This document shows, piece after piece, positions 10,882-22,154 of a stretch of 64,000 nucleotides of DNA. The notes below the pieces were generated by a model. It did no database searches and was not told the DNA's origin. It saw only the letters and a program-made list of their open reading frames with translations. Source of the stretch: Kingdonia uniflora (taxonomy: Eukaryota; Streptophyta; Magnoliopsida; Ranunculales; Circaeasteraceae); NCBI GenBank assembly GCA_014058105.1, contig JACGCM010000440.1, positions 186,001 through 250,000 on the forward strand, given 5' to 3'. The position numbers and the translations under genes are program-made. The stretch's first letter is position 1. Every line of letters begins with the position of its first letter.

Positions 10882-13166
10882 CTACATTTGTTGTACTATG
10901 TCCGCCATATGACCCCAGAATTTTTCTGTAAGCAGTGCAACGTGTTTTTTAGCATTAAGACAATCACACCTCATGTGACCAGTCTTGCCGCACCCAAAAT
11001 ACTGGACCCCACTACTAGTCCCCATAGGACATGTCCCTACTATCGTAGTAGGCGAAGGAGCTGTTAAAACTGAAGTCGTAGCTGGAATTGTTGTTTTAAA
11101 CTGATTCTCATCACGTTTTGTCATTTCTACTGCCTCAGCTATCGAATAAATGTTGACCATGGTCAACTCATCCTAAATCTATCTAGTGAGCCCAGATTTG
11201 AAGCGACTCACTTTTTGTGCCTCTATCTTCGTTGTAGCTACCCGAGATGAAAATAAATAAATTTTATTCGCATATTCGTCAACAGTCTTCAATTTCTATC
11301 GTAATCCCTATAAACGAGTAAAGCTGTCTTCCTTGTAAGACTGCAAAATAAAGCGATTAACTAACTCTCCGTATATAAGCCAAATTTGTAATGTACTCTT
11401 GGCTGAATCCCACCGTATTTTCTGAATACTATCCCACCAGTTAAGTGCATACTCTGTTAACTTTGTCTCTAGAAGCATTATAGATTTGGGATCTCTATAT
11501 CACTTATACGTTAATATCCGATCAACTCTAGCCACTCCATGAAGCCATCTGCATTAGCTTTCCCATCAAACTCAGGGATATTCAATTGAACATCTTGCCC
11601 AACGGTTTGTATTGCAGTAATGACAACTGAAGCAATCTGCTCTCCCTGATTAGTATCCTGAGAACATTAACCCCCAATACTAGAATTACAGGTATGTGGA
11701 ACAATGTTATTAGTGTAGAACCCGGCCCACACCCTCATCATTCATGAACTAGCACATATCGATCGGCAAGACCCCTGTTATAAGCCCCATGATCACCATT
11801 ATTTCCCTAGTACCCTTGCTCTTCCCTGTCCATCATACCCATACCATTACCTGATTGTCGTAGCTGAAGTGGCGGTCCCTGTACTCTTGACGGAATGTGT
11901 ACCACTATTGCTGCAAAGAGGGAATGGTTAGGAAATCCAGAAGGCGGTCAAAAATACTAATTTTCCCCCGCAGTATCCTGCCGTGCAACCTGTGGCCGCA
12001 TTGTCGGAACTACTGGAGGTAGTGTGGGTAGATTCTATGGTTGGTGTAGAGGTTGCTCGTGGGTTTCCCCAATTGGGTTATAAACCCCTACCAAAGCTTT
12101 GTTAGGGCAAGTCTGGACAAGTGGAAACGTTGTTGAAGTTAGCGCTATTGTTGTGGCTGTAATCATTGCTACTGGTTCGATTGATATCAATGACGTTGTT
12201 ATTGTAGTTGTAACTGTTATTATTATTTCCATTGTTGGTGGAGTCATAGTTGTTGTTCTGGAGATTGCCGTTAGTAGTGCTCCAGTGGTTGTGATCATCG
12301 GCACTGTTGTTAACGGTGCCCTAACCCCTGATGTAGGTTCAGTGATAGGAGTTACGGTTGGTGGAGTAGTTATCTCTCCATCATCTCCGATTGTCGCGGG
12401 TTGGTTTATTTGGAGTTGCAGCGTTAAATTTGTTTGGGGAAGACGAGTTCCTATTCACAATATAGCAATCAGGACCATCGGCTGATTTGGACTTGGGCTA
12501 GCTTGGGTTTGAATCCCGATTGGGCTTAGGTTTAGTTGTGCTCCAGCACAGGAAGTCCCAACGTGACCCCACATGATGCTGAGTTAAAAACTCTCCACCC
12601 TAGTCTCCATCACCCATGATCCTGTCACCCACACGCGTGGAAACCACGTGCTCACTATTTTTCTCTCCCCCCCTGATTCCCTGGTTCGCGTTCTCCGATA
12701 TAGCCGCTGTATATCTCCGATTTTGGCCGTTGTTGAGGATCACATACCTTATTACCGATGTTGCTGCATAAATTCTCGTACTCCGTTGCAATAAATCAAT
12801 GAATCTTTCTTCTTCACATGAATTGGTAAATTTTTCCATGCTTTCAACATCAATGTTCAACCCATAGAAAGTGTTGAAAATTAGGGTTTCTCCACCCTTC
12901 TCGTTTGAATCTGAATTTTCACGCATTAGGTTTGGAAACATCGCACCCTTTCCTCTTCCGACTACACGTATTGGAGTTGAGTTTAGCGGATTAATTCCCG
13001 CATTGCGCATAAACCCTCTCATTGGAACACCCCTTCCTCGACCTCGAACCGTAGTAACGCTCTTTAGGTTTGTATGATCTCCTTCGCTTTATTCATCGTC
13101 AGAACTAGGGTTTTTTGTTGTGAGGGTAAGGATTAACGCCATCATAGTGTCTATCTTGATCGCCAT
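10882..13166 (-). pseudogene. Gypsy-2 gag polyprotein remnant
   Basis: Translation on the minus strand starts at the ATG at 13166 (MAIKIDTMM). The N-terminal part (13022-12600) includes an RGRG-rich stretch and a longer open frame. It is followed by an Asn-rich linker (about 12310-12100, repeated AAC codons), a retrotransposon gag core (about 11620-11200, with FMEWLELIGY and WWDSIQK-like residues), and a zinc knuckle near 10985 reading YFGCGKTGHMRCDC, where the first Cys is replaced by Tyr. Several stops and frame changes break it. Gag binds element RNA and forms the particle. No protease or polymerase follows. Confidence 0.7.
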
Positions 13167-13297
13167 TTGGTGACCTCTAGATTCGTCAATCGCTCTCCTT
13201 GCGTTGGTTTCTTCGCCGCTTTTCTACCCGATGACTTTCCCATTGCTAATTATTACGTTTTTTTTTCCCGAGAATCTTGTGGCTCTAAATACCAAAT

Positions 13298-13634
13298 TGA
13301 TATGATCAAAGTACGCGGAAACTAATTATAAATCACAAATTGAAGAACTTGATCTCTTTATTGATCTTTCTTAAACAATCGCTCATAATTCTCTCTTAAA
13401 TCTCTACTAGCACCACCCCCCTAATACTAACCCTAACTTTTTTATTTATAAAGAAAGAGTTTCTAAATCCCATACCACTTATCTCTCTAATTACAAAGAT
13501 TCTCCTATATCTTAGGAATTCCTAATATAATTTGGATTTTAATTAAAACATAAATAACTTAAAAATATAAAGTGAGCTGCATTAGACGGAAAACGACCCA
13601 ACGTAGTCGCCCATGACGGTCATGAAACCTCTCA
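13298..13634 (-). repeat. Gypsy-2 right (5') LTR
   Basis: Partner of 10481-10787. Starts TGATATGATC and ends CTCTCA before the TTTAA duplication. The primer-binding site lies immediately outside its left edge. Confidence 0.85.
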
Positions 13635-13639
13635 TTTAA

Positions 13640-13985
13640 TGTCATTTTTTGGGAGAGAATAATGTTTAAAAAACTCATCATTAAAGCCAAGCCATGTCTA
13701 CTGTTGATGGTTTTTCTCAGCTCCTTCTCCTACAAGCTATTTGCATAACTACACTCTATAAAGAGATGCTCTACATTCTCCTCATTATGTCGCAGAAGGT
13801 GCAAGTAGCTTGCCTAAGCTCATAGTTTTGAACGAGCTTATCCTTGGTTTGTAAGGCTTCAGATTTTTGTTTTGCCAAGTAGCAAAACCATATTTAGGAA
13901 TAGCATTCTTATTCCAATAATTGTGAGCCCAAGGCACCACGAGTTTCTTCCATTTAGTCTACTCCATGGTTGAGGCAGTAGTATA
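13640..13985 (-). mobile_element. LINE zf-RVT region, broken
   Basis: Minus-strand reading gives VVPWAHNYW, IPKYGFATW, KDKLVQNYEL, CTFCD and VEHLFIECSYA in order but in shifting frames. That is the zinc-binding reverse-transcriptase C-terminal domain (zf-RVT) of plant L1 LINEs. The upstream half of the same domain (DGEYTVA) is at about 22170. The two are separated by an insertion with a GTATA duplication (13981-13985, 22155-22159). Confidence 0.7.
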
Positions 13986-14537
13986 TGTTGGTTTTAGTGT
14001 ATCGAGTCAAGCTCAGCTCAAATAATTATTCTTAGTTTTCCATTATTCATGCGTTGAGTTGAATTTGGAGTTGGTGATTGATGATGTTATCATGGTCATG
14101 ATGAGTGGTTGGAATAGGTTTATATTTCCTATTTTGGTCAGACTTACACAAACTCTAAAATCACATTAATGTAAGGTATTAGAGCATATGCACCAATTGG
14201 AGGGTGGATTTTCACCAATCTACCCCAAATCCACCCATAGCAGTTCAACCCAAAATCAAGGTGGATTTTGCCCAACGCAGTTCTAAATTGCGCGGGTACT
14301 CCCTGCATGAAATGCCTTCGATTTCCCACTTTACTCTCACTCTACTCTCACATATTTTACCAACCCCACCTTCTAGTTTACCCAACTTCTAACATAAGTT
14401 TCCCAAACCTCACCTTCTAGTAATTTAATCCCATAAAACTATGATTAACAATGTCAGGACCTAGTCATTCAATTCCCAAAATAAGAAGAAATGAAAGTGA
14501 TGTAGTTAAATGAAGAAGTAAAGAATTGGTCACGCAT

Positions 14538-16333
14538 ATGTGGTCGTTTCACCTCACACCGGATAATGATCCCGCCCCAACCCTCGAGGAATTGCACCGA
14601 GTGGATATCCTCTCGGACAATTGGGTCCATATTCTATTGGATCGGAGGAATTGCCGGTAAGTTTTTTGAGTAAAATTTATGTGTTATTAACGTTATTTGT
14701 CAAATGTTCGACGAAGTGCCCGAATGAGAATTTAATATGTTAATGTGTTTTTGCATAACCGAGATGAAATCATATATAGGGATCACTTGATAAGGTCTTA
14801 AAGTGGTACCAATGGATTGCCAGGTACCCCACACTGAAGACCTTGGTCAATAATATGGGTTTTGAAGAATTTTTGACTATTAAGGTTGGAAACTCGGATA
14901 ACTGCTTAATCCATGCTCTCGTGGAACGGTAATCGTCTTCCACCCATACTTTTCACTTCCATTGGGGGCATAAGTTTTGGGTGGGGTTTCGAACTCTCGT
15001 ACGAAGATAAATACTCAAAGCTCGACGAAGCACAAACATTGTTCCCCGGAATCACTCAGGTTAACATCAGGTATGGTAACATTACACTAGCTTATTTAAA
15101 AACTCGAAGAGACCCTTTGAATCCTCGAACCAACAGTTACAACCAAGACATGGACCTCATATATGCTCGGGCATTTATTGCATACATGATAGGTAATATC
15201 TTCTTATCGAATGCAAATACATCTCTACTAGCCGGTTATCTTGCAGCTTTGACAAACCACCATATTCTAGGCACGTCGGGATTCAATTGGGGTTCTCCGA
15301 TCATGACACATTTGTATCGGGGACTAGATGAAGTCTCAGTCTTGAAGAGTGGGAAGGGGAAGAAATCAATCACAAGCTTTTATGCTCTATTAGAGTTTTG
15401 GTTCTTCGAGTACTATCGCGTTGGAATGTATTTGGTCAAGGTGAACAACTTTTAACCATGTTTATCCTTATATGAGTGCATGGAGATAAAAGGGCTAGTT
15501 TAGGGGTTGAGATTCATCATTCATTTGCTCTGATCAGAGAAATAATAGAATAGAAGGACAAAACCAACATTGATTGGCAACCGTGGCTGAGGAGTAGACA
15601 ATCAATCCGTACAGAGGTAAGATTTGCCACAGAGCTTAGTCAAAGAAGGATTCCATTAGTTTTAGTCCCATACGGGAGTGGTACACTTTGGTATTTAGGA
15701 GACCGGTGTATGCGCCAGAACACCGGGGTTGATAATGTTCCCTATGACCCCCTATAAGAGATTATGGAATTTTCCCAGTACAATTGAGTACTTTATTAGG
15801 GACTGAGAGAGGTGGACTTCTATGATAGACACGATTACATCGTTGCTGACGTGGATTACATGATATTTTGGCAAGCCGCTCATTCAAATCCCAAGATCGA
15901 TTGTAGTTTAGTGAAGAGGGCTGAGAATATTTGGATGATCAGGTGTAATCTAGTGAGGCCCGATATTGCTCTGCTACCTACTTCAAGTTTAACCATGTCT
16001 TCTCAAGTGCAAAACTATGGTGTTGAGGTACACGGCGAGAAAGTGGGGGATCTGGGATGGTTCATGGAGATGGGAGTAAGCAGTAGAGAACGTAGGCGTG
16101 TACCAATCCCGGTCATGCAGGTACCACACCCGTGTCCACCTAGGTACAGTATAGATGAGTTGTGGACTCAAAACCAAGGAATGTGGTATGCGGCTTATAA
16201 AGATACGAGGCAATTGTTTCAGCGCAGTGAGGAGTTAGAGGAACAGCTTCGGTGGAGGGATAAAATTATCAGGACCACAGGAGAGAGACTAGTTGAGATG
16301 TCTATCAACTACCAGATAGAGTCGGATGTGTAA
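14538..16333 (+). pseudogene. Plant mobile domain (PMD, MAIN-like) gene in the Harbinger
   Basis: PMD proteins (aminotransferase-like domain; MAIN/MAIL in Arabidopsis, and many transposon copies) show LSDNW near the start, HALVERW then THTFH, and later a WLYRxLxxAS...LLQLWxWE block. Here I see HRVDILSDNW from 14538 and a possible donor GTAAGT at 14656. From about 14780 come LKWYQWIARYP, NCLIHALVER and THTFHFHWG, followed by a 180-codon open frame (14913-15455) with MTHLYRGLDE and ALLEFWFFEYY. A second open frame (15812-16333) has RHDYIVADVDYMIFWQAA and a charged helical tail. Stops and at least two frame changes separate the parts. The role of transposon PMDs is not settled. It could be a cargo gene or the remains of another element. 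Confidence 0.65.
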
Positions 16334-16689
16334 TGTACTTATGGCGAGAGTCTCTCCCGTATCAGATGCGCCCGCCAGACAAAGAGAAGCCGTCCCAATT
16401 AGGCTATGTTTTATTATATTTTGTCAGACTATCGAGTTTATATTATGTTTTGTTTAGACTATCTACTTTTATGTTATGTTTTTTTTAGACTATCGAGTTT
16501 ATGTTGAATTGATTATGCATTATGTTTAAACTTGTGTTTACTTCAAATAATATATTTTTTCAAGTGTTTAAATGAAATTTCGTGGCAAGAGAAGCTAAAA
16601 AAACAAGTGTTGGAGTGAAATACTAAGTTTTTTCAAGTGTTCGATGAAATGCTTAATCAAAGTCTTTGAAAAATAAAACTAAGTATGAA
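16334..16689. other. Harbinger intergenic AT-rich
   Basis: Three short similar blocks (GACTATCGAGTTTATGTT-like) repeat between 16425 and 16510, just after the PMD stop. No gene. Confidence 0.5.
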
Positions 16690-17045
16690 GGGATGCACAC
16701 ACAATAGAGAGCACATTAGGTGTTTAAGGAAATGCCTCAAAGAAAAAAAGAAAAAAAAACTAAGTATGGAGAATAAAACCAAAGGCAAAAGTTTCAGGCT
16801 CTTGCCGCGCAGTTTAGAACTGCGTGGCAAGCTTTCTCAAACACGTGGTTTAATTTGGTCCCTTGAAATGAGATACATGGCTTAATCTGGTTTGAGGAAG
16901 TTTGCCACACAGTTCTGAACTGCGCGGCAAGAGCTTGAAACTTTTGCCTTTTTTTTTTTCCTCTCCACACTTAGTTTTTTTTTTTTTTTTAGTTTCTTTG
17001 AGGCATTTCCTCAAACATATTCCCTTGCTCTCTATTAAGAGTGCA
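16690..17045. repeat. Foldback inverted repeat within the Harbinger
   Basis: Left arm (about 16695-16855) and right arm (about 16872-17040) are reverse complements. The blocks GAGAGCACATTAG, GAAATGCCTCAAAGAAA, CTAAGTATGGAG, GGCAAAAGTTTCA, GCTCTTGCCGCGCAGTT and CTCAAACACGTGG recur in inverted order around a short loop (CCCTTGAAATGAGATA). Each arm also holds its own small palindrome, GCGCAGTTTAGAACTGCG. An RNA from it would form a long hairpin. It may be a small-RNA source or a nested foldback element; no target duplication was found. Confidence 0.75.
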
Positions 17046-17189
17046 TTGGTTCATACTTAAGTCTTTATTTCTTCTCTTTCATTTAGGTATTTCCTCAAAC
17101 ACTTTCCTAAAGAATGAAAAAATAGTTATATTAATTTTTTTATGAGCTTATAAATATAGAGAATTTATTTAAACGCATGAAAACACCTA

Positions 17190-17445
17190 ATTATATTTTT
17201 GCGAAAAGTTGTCTTTTGTGTAGCTCAGTAGCTATATTTTTATGGAAACTTGTTCACCAAGTAGCTCAATGGCTATATTTTTTTGAAAACTTGTCTTTTG
17301 CGTAGCGGTTATATTTTTTTGGGAAACTTGTTCACCAAGTAGCTCAAAGCTATATTTTTGTGAAAACTTGTCTTTTGTGTAACAGTTATAATTTTTGAGA
17401 AACTTGTTCACCAAGTAGTTCAACAGCTATATTTTTATATCTATA
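17190..17445. repeat. Tandem repeats upstream of the Harbinger Myb-like gene
   Basis: A unit of roughly 85-95 bp is repeated about three times, each with AACTTGTTCACCAAGTAGCT and GCTATATTTTT blocks. It ends at a TATA-like TATAAATGTCATTC at about 17442, with a CT-rich leader before the ATG at 17522. A diverged inverted partner lies upstream of the transposase at 20850-21010. Confidence 0.65.
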
Positions 17446-17521
17446 AATGTCATTCATCTTCTACACTATCTTCCCTTAATCTTCTATACTCCTCTCTCCT
17501 TAGCTTACAAGAAAAACTACT

Positions 17522-19110
17522 ATGTCATCTTCAAGCTCCCAATCTAATTCTCAAAACCACTCTCAATCCTCTAATACGAACCAACAAGGGAATGTATTTC
17601 TGATGCAATTTGGCGCATATGATTCGTCGCAAATGCCTAACCCTTCCCAATATCGTGATCACCATGTTTGATAACTATTTCCACCATACGATAATCAATT
17701 TCTATCTCAAGCCCAAGGATATTACCCTCATTACCAAAACCAAGGATATTACCCTCAACTTGATCCTCATACGGGCTCGTACTTTCAACTAAAATCCATA
17801 TTTTTTATCTCACGTCGGTGGAAATTCGAGTACCACGCCGATGAGAGGTACATGGGGTTTAAATGATTTAAACCTCAATACATCACCGATTGTCTCTCCG
17901 ATCATCTCTTCGATCATTTCTCCTGTCATTTCTCCGGTCATCTCTAAGGTTCTCAATCCGGTTCTTACGAAAAGTAATATGCACGGAAAGGCGAAGCTTA
18001 AAAGAAAGACAACACCGACACCTATTGTAGTTGATGATGCAGTTGAGGTTGAGGATGAAGTTGATGATGACAAATAAAGATACACGAACTCGAAAAATTG
18101 GTCGTCCGATGACTTCGTCAATCTCGCATGCGCTTGGTCTCAAGTCTCTCAAAACCTCACTACGATGAACAACCAAAAAGCCGCTATATTTTAGTTCAAT
18201 GTGCATGACCAATTCAACTCATTCTATAATAACCAATCGATGTGGCGATCACACAACGGTGTCAATTGTGCGTATAAGGGGCGGCTCAATAAGGAATGTT
18301 CAATTTTTAGAGGCATCATTTATGACCTCGAAAGCCAATATTTTACCGGCATTGGAATGGGCGACGTCGTAAGTAATTTAGATTTTTTTTCTCATCCCAT
18401 TAATTTTGTTCCACAATTAGTACTTATTAGAATTTCGAACTTAATTTCTAGGAACGTATAGCATATTAGGCATTCGAAAAACTTAAAAAAAAAACCATTT
18501 ACATTGGGAGAGGATTACAAAGTTTTGGAGCATTGCCCAAAGTGGTCACAAATTAAGAACATCGGGCACCCCGACCGCAACGTCGCTAGGAAATTAAATT
18601 TTAACGATATCCCAGGTACTTTCAGCACCGATCCCTCTACACCTACTTCCGGCACTCTAAATATGGTCATTCTGGATAATTATATCGACTTGGATGCACC
18701 ATTATATGCTTGTGGGAAAGAACGACCGGACGGCAAAAAAAAAATACAAGGCAAAAGAAGCGGCAAAGTCAAGTATAGACTTTTGGGGAAAGAAAATATT
18801 TGAGACGACGACAAACATGATGAAGGCATGGAATGAAAGAGACGAGTAGAAGAAAGAGGAAAAAGAAGCTAGAGCTAAAGCATGAGAGGAATAAAAGTTG
18901 GCTAGAGAGGCAAAGATTCAAAAGAGGCGTAAAGCGAGCTAACTAAAAAAAAACCATCGAAGATGCGCATATGGTTAAGGTGATGACAACGGACCCAAGT
19001 AACCTACTACCGACACAAAGGCATTGGATGAATAAGTAAATTAAAGAATATTTAAAGAAGTTGAAAAAGTAGTATCCAAGTGATGACGACGTTTCTAGTG
19101 ATGAAGATTG
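17522..19110 (+). pseudogene. Harbinger ORF2, Myb/SANT-like DNA-binding protein
   Basis: In PIF/Harbinger elements the second protein binds the element ends and is needed, with the transposase, for movement. The N-terminus (MSSSSSQSNSQNHS, 17522) is Ser/Asn/Gln-rich as usual. The trihelix Myb region follows with NWSSDDF, LACAWSQVSQ, and DQFNSFYNNQSMWRSHNG with YKGRLNKECSIFRGI (18201 on). After a break, FTLGEDYKVLEHCPKW (about 18495) matches the NAM-associated C-terminal region of these proteins. A charged KEREE-type tail ends near 19110. Frame changes at about 17660, 18075 and 18460 and stops in the tail show that it is broken. Confidence 0.75.
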
Positions 19111-19359
19111 ATGTAATCCTTAGCGTTAATAGTAGTTCTTAAGTTCTATTTAATTTTATTATTTCAATAAAATTGTTATTTATGTTAAGTATTCCGCAAA
19201 ACGAACTTCAAAAAAGTCTCTCAAAATACATTACAAGTTCAGAACAAAACTGCAAACTTCGAAACAAAATATATTTCAACTTCAACATAAAACTACCAAC
19301 TTCAAAACCAAATACATTTCAACTTTAACATAAAATTACAAACTTCGAAACAAAATACA
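19111..19359. other. Spacer between convergent Harbinger genes
   Basis: About 250 bp with a 3-4 copy AACTTC-AACAAAA-type short repeat (19200-19350). It separates the 3' ends of the Myb-like gene (+) and the transposase (-). Confidence 0.5.
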
Positions 19360-20759
19360 TTACTCCGCCCCTTTTTTATTCTGCAAATGTGCGACAAGTT
19401 CATTCTGTAATTGGAAATGAGCACCTTCATTTCTAATTTTATAAATCTTCTCGATGTACTGTGTCATAGTGTTGATCGTGTGTCTTGGATTTAAGTCTTT
19501 CTTCCAATTCTTCACGGAATCTCCAAACTCGAGAATAATATCCACTTGCCGGATGTAAGTATGACGTTCATCTTCAACGATCATGTTGTGCATGATTATA
19601 CATGCATACATAACATTTGTTAGATCACATAGCTTCCAAAATCACGTACCGTGCGCCAATATGTGGAACCTAGCTTGTAATACCCCAAATGCACGCTCTA
19701 CGTCTTTTTGGCATGCTTCTTGCATCTTCGCAAAATATCTTTCGGTATCGTTGGACGAATTTATTATGGTTTGAAAAATTATTTGCTATTTTGGATAGAC
19801 TCCATCCGCTAAATAATACCCCATGGTGTGCGGGACTGTACCTATATTGTAATTGCATGGCGGCGCAACTCTATTAAACAAGTTATTGAAAGTCACCATT
19901 AATGCAAGACGTTCACGTTATTACTAGAACCGGGCACCTCAAAGAATACGTGCCATATCCAAAGATCTTACGATACAACCACTTCTAAAATCACCGTCGG
20001 GATTTTCTTATACCCAATATATTGTCCTGCCCACCCGGTAGGACAATTCTTCCATTTCTAATGCATACAATCTAAATTACCTAACATCCCTGGGAAGCCT
20101 CGCGATCCATTCACTTCTAACAAGTGTAATGTATCATTTTCATCGGGGGATCTAAGGTATTGAGCTTTGAATAATGTTATAATTGTTTTACAAAAAAATT
20201 TCAAACTCAAATTACCCGCAAACTCCCCAATTTATACATATTCGTCTTGGGCGTCTGTACTCCTACCGTAACATAACATGCAGAATGCACACGTTATCTT
20301 TTGGTGCGAGGATAAGCCCATCGCCTTAGCGGCATTTTCTTTTTGAATAAAATAGGGGTTTGCAAAAATAACATGATCATGAATACGTTGATACATACCT
20401 TCGCTCATACGAAATCGACGATAAAATGGGATACCGGCAGAGACTGGGTTGGCACCAAAATAATCCCAATTAAGGCTAAACTTACCCAATTTATGATCAC
20501 GGCTTTTCCGCTTGTCAATCCTTCCCATTTTACTACCGCCCCACCTCCATGATGATGTCGCCTCTTGCTCTTTTTCTTTCGCTTCTCCAATCACAATCAT
20601 AACCTTGTTATACTCGCGCATCATCTCAATTTGACGTCGGAAGAGCTCTTCGCTTTCGGACAATGATGAAGACGATGATGACAAGGATGAGAGTGATGGG
20701 TCTGACATGATTAAGTCCTCCAAAATTAGGTCAGGCATGATGGGAGAAATTGATAACAA
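19360..20759 (-). pseudogene. PIF/Harbinger DDE transposase, broken
   Basis: The minus-strand start at 20759 or the MSDPSLSS Met inside it opens a 175-codon frame with a Ser-rich N-terminus, then DYFGANPVSAG, FRRRFRMS-like residues and CAFCMLCYGRSTD, as in ALP1/HARBI1-type proteins. Downstream the reading continues with GNLDCMHWKWKNCP (first catalytic Asp), WAGQYIGYKK, ILEVV, DLWIWHVFFEVPGS (second catalytic block) and finally MYACIIMHNMIVEDERHTY (19611-19555, third acidic block). The enzyme would cut and join the TTA-flanked ends. A stop at about 20232, further stops, and missing parts between 19900 and 19620 make it inactive. Confidence 0.85.
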
Positions 20760-20849
20760 AAGAATATACTAGAGTTTAGAAGATGAATAGTTTTTAAGAG
20801 AATATAGTTGAGTGTAGAAGAGTAAGAGAATAAAGTATACAAGATGAAT

Positions 20850-21015
20850 AGTTTTATTGATGAACAAAACTAGCCGTTGAGCTTCTTGTCAAATAAGTTT
20901 GGTAAAAAAACTAGTCGTTGAGCTTCTTGTCAAACAAGTTTGGCCAATAAACTAGCCGCTGAGATGCTTGCTAAAAAATATAGTCATTGAGGTTATTGTT
21001 GAACAAGTATGCCCA
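20850..21015. repeat. Tandem repeats upstream of the Harbinger transposase
   Basis: Units of about 60 bp (AACTAGCCGTTGAGCTTCTTGTCAAA-type, shown here by TTGAGCTTCTTGTCAAA) repeat three to four times. They are a diverged inverted counterpart of the repeats at 17190-17445, so both Harbinger genes have the same promoter-side repeat. Confidence 0.6.
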
Positions 21016-21457
21016 AAACTATAGGCCTTCTGATCACCAAAAAACAAAACCAAGTATGGAGGGGAGGCTTACAAATTTTTATCCAGGCTCTTGCCGCGCA
21101 GTTCAGAACTGCACGACAAGAACTCGCTGTTAGCCAAGTTTGAATCCCAACCGTCCACATGTTTTTATCAGGAACGTACACTATACGCGCAGTTTAGAAC
21201 TGCACGGCATGGGAGCCACTGGAAGCTTGACAAGTATCATCATTCTATTGGCTTAAAAATTACGTGCAGTTCATAACCGCGCGGGATCGATCCACCAAAA
21301 ATTTACCCAGAGGGTGAAGAGACCACCCTCAAGGTGGGTTTGCAAATGCCACGTAGGTAAAACAACCTAGCTGTTGTGGGGTGGATTTGAGAAAATGAGG
21401 GTAGATTTCTCAATCCACCTCGCCACGTTAGAATCTACCTAGCTACTACAGGTGCTC
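21016..21457. repeat. Harbinger subterminal region with GCGCAGTT palindromes
   Basis: It carries CTTGCCGCGCAGTTCAGAAC at 21091, GCGCAGTTTAGAACTGCAC at 21187 and GTGCAGTTCATAACCGCG at 21262. The same motif lies near the left end (GCAGTTCTAAATTGCGCG, about 14277) and in the foldback. They are candidate binding sites for the element proteins (inference). Confidence 0.55.
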
Positions 21458-22154
21458 TTAGGAAACAACCTCAGTTTCTTACTCTGGGTAGGATTCAAAT
21501 TGGTGAGCTACTTTAACTTTTATTTTGATTGAAATTCCTTCATGACATCTTCTATAAATGGAAGAGGTTCTAGGGTTAGAAAAGGTGAACTTAGAGGCTA
21601 CTCTAGAGAGATCTTTTGAGAGAGAAAATTGAAGAGTGAATTTTGGTGTTTGAAGAGAGATCTTGGAAGAGCAAGGTAGGGAGGGGAGTTTTGGGTTCCA
21701 TGACGGCTATTGGATAGTCACGTAACGATAATGGTTCGTTATGAAGGCTAAGAAGATGATTCATAAAGCTTGGGAGACTTTGTTAAAGACTCCGGTGATT
21801 GAAGAAGATCTACAAGGTATTTTCTACGTAAAGTCTAAATATAGGGTTTAAAGCTTCGACAAAACGGTGGTTTGTGGGTGAAGCCAAATCAAAAGATTTA
21901 AGAGCTTTTGTGAGGTAGAGAGATTGTAATCTTTTTCATGTGATTGTAGAATTGTGTCTCGACGGGTGTGGACGTAGCCCTCAAGGGTGAACCACGATAA
22001 AGCATGTGTAGTTTATGTTCATCATTTATTTGCATATTTCATTTATGATAGTTAATCTCATATTTGACGGTACGATGTATGGGCATCATTCGTATTACCG
22101 TACGGGTTGATCTCCGACTAACCATTTTGGTAAAGTGGCATATTTTCCGCAACA

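Larger units (their letters stand above)
10481..13634 (-). mobile_element. Gypsy-2, gag-only LTR element, TSD TTTAA
   Basis: LTRs at 10481-10787 and 13298-13634 share TGATATGATCAAAGTAC starts and the ACGACCCAACGTAGTC block. A perfect TTTAA duplication flanks the element (10476-10480, 13635-13639). On the minus strand the 5' LTR is the right copy. A primer-binding site TGGTATTTAGAGCC (13294-13281) resembling initiator-Met tRNA follows it, and a purine tract (AAGTCGGGGATAGT) precedes the left LTR. The interior is only about 2.5 kb and holds a gag remnant and no polymerase, so it is a non-autonomous or deleted element. It sits in the LINE. Confidence 0.85.
14182..21457. mobile_element. PIF/Harbinger transposon, TSD TTA
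   Basis: Terminal inverted repeats are GAGCATATGCACC (left) and GAGCACCTGTAGTAGC (right, minus strand), with TTA on both sides (14179-14181, 21458-21460). The 7,276-bp body carries both genes of this superfamily: a DDE transposase on the minus strand (19360-20759) and a Myb/SANT-like ORF2 on the plus strand (17522-19110). It also carries a plant-mobile-domain gene (14538-16333), a foldback hairpin (16690-17045) and matching tandem repeats upstream of the two Harbinger genes. Subterminal copies of a GCGCAGTT...AACTGCGC motif occur near both ends. Confidence 0.85.
13986..22154 (+). mobile_element. Solo LTR (TGTTGG...GCAACA) split by a Harbinger
   Basis: The element begins TGTTGGTTTTAG at 13986, ends TTTTCCGCAACA at 22154 and has a perfect GTATA duplication. 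Removing the Harbinger (14182-21457) and one TTA leaves about 890 bp with TG...CA ends and a TATA box (TCTATAAATGG, about 21550) on the + strand. That is the structure of a single LTR. It interrupts the LINE. I cannot assign it to another element in the window. Confidence 0.75.

Noticed and set aside
12099..12485. 128-codon plus-strand frame rich in Val and Ile
   Set aside because: Antisense shadow of the Asn-rich gag linker of gypsy-2, where GTT/ATT are complements of AAC/AAT codons.
17810..18212. Several overlapping minus-strand frames
   Set aside because: Shadows of the Myb-like gene; low-complexity repeats such as RRND reflect ATCTCT runs on the other strand.
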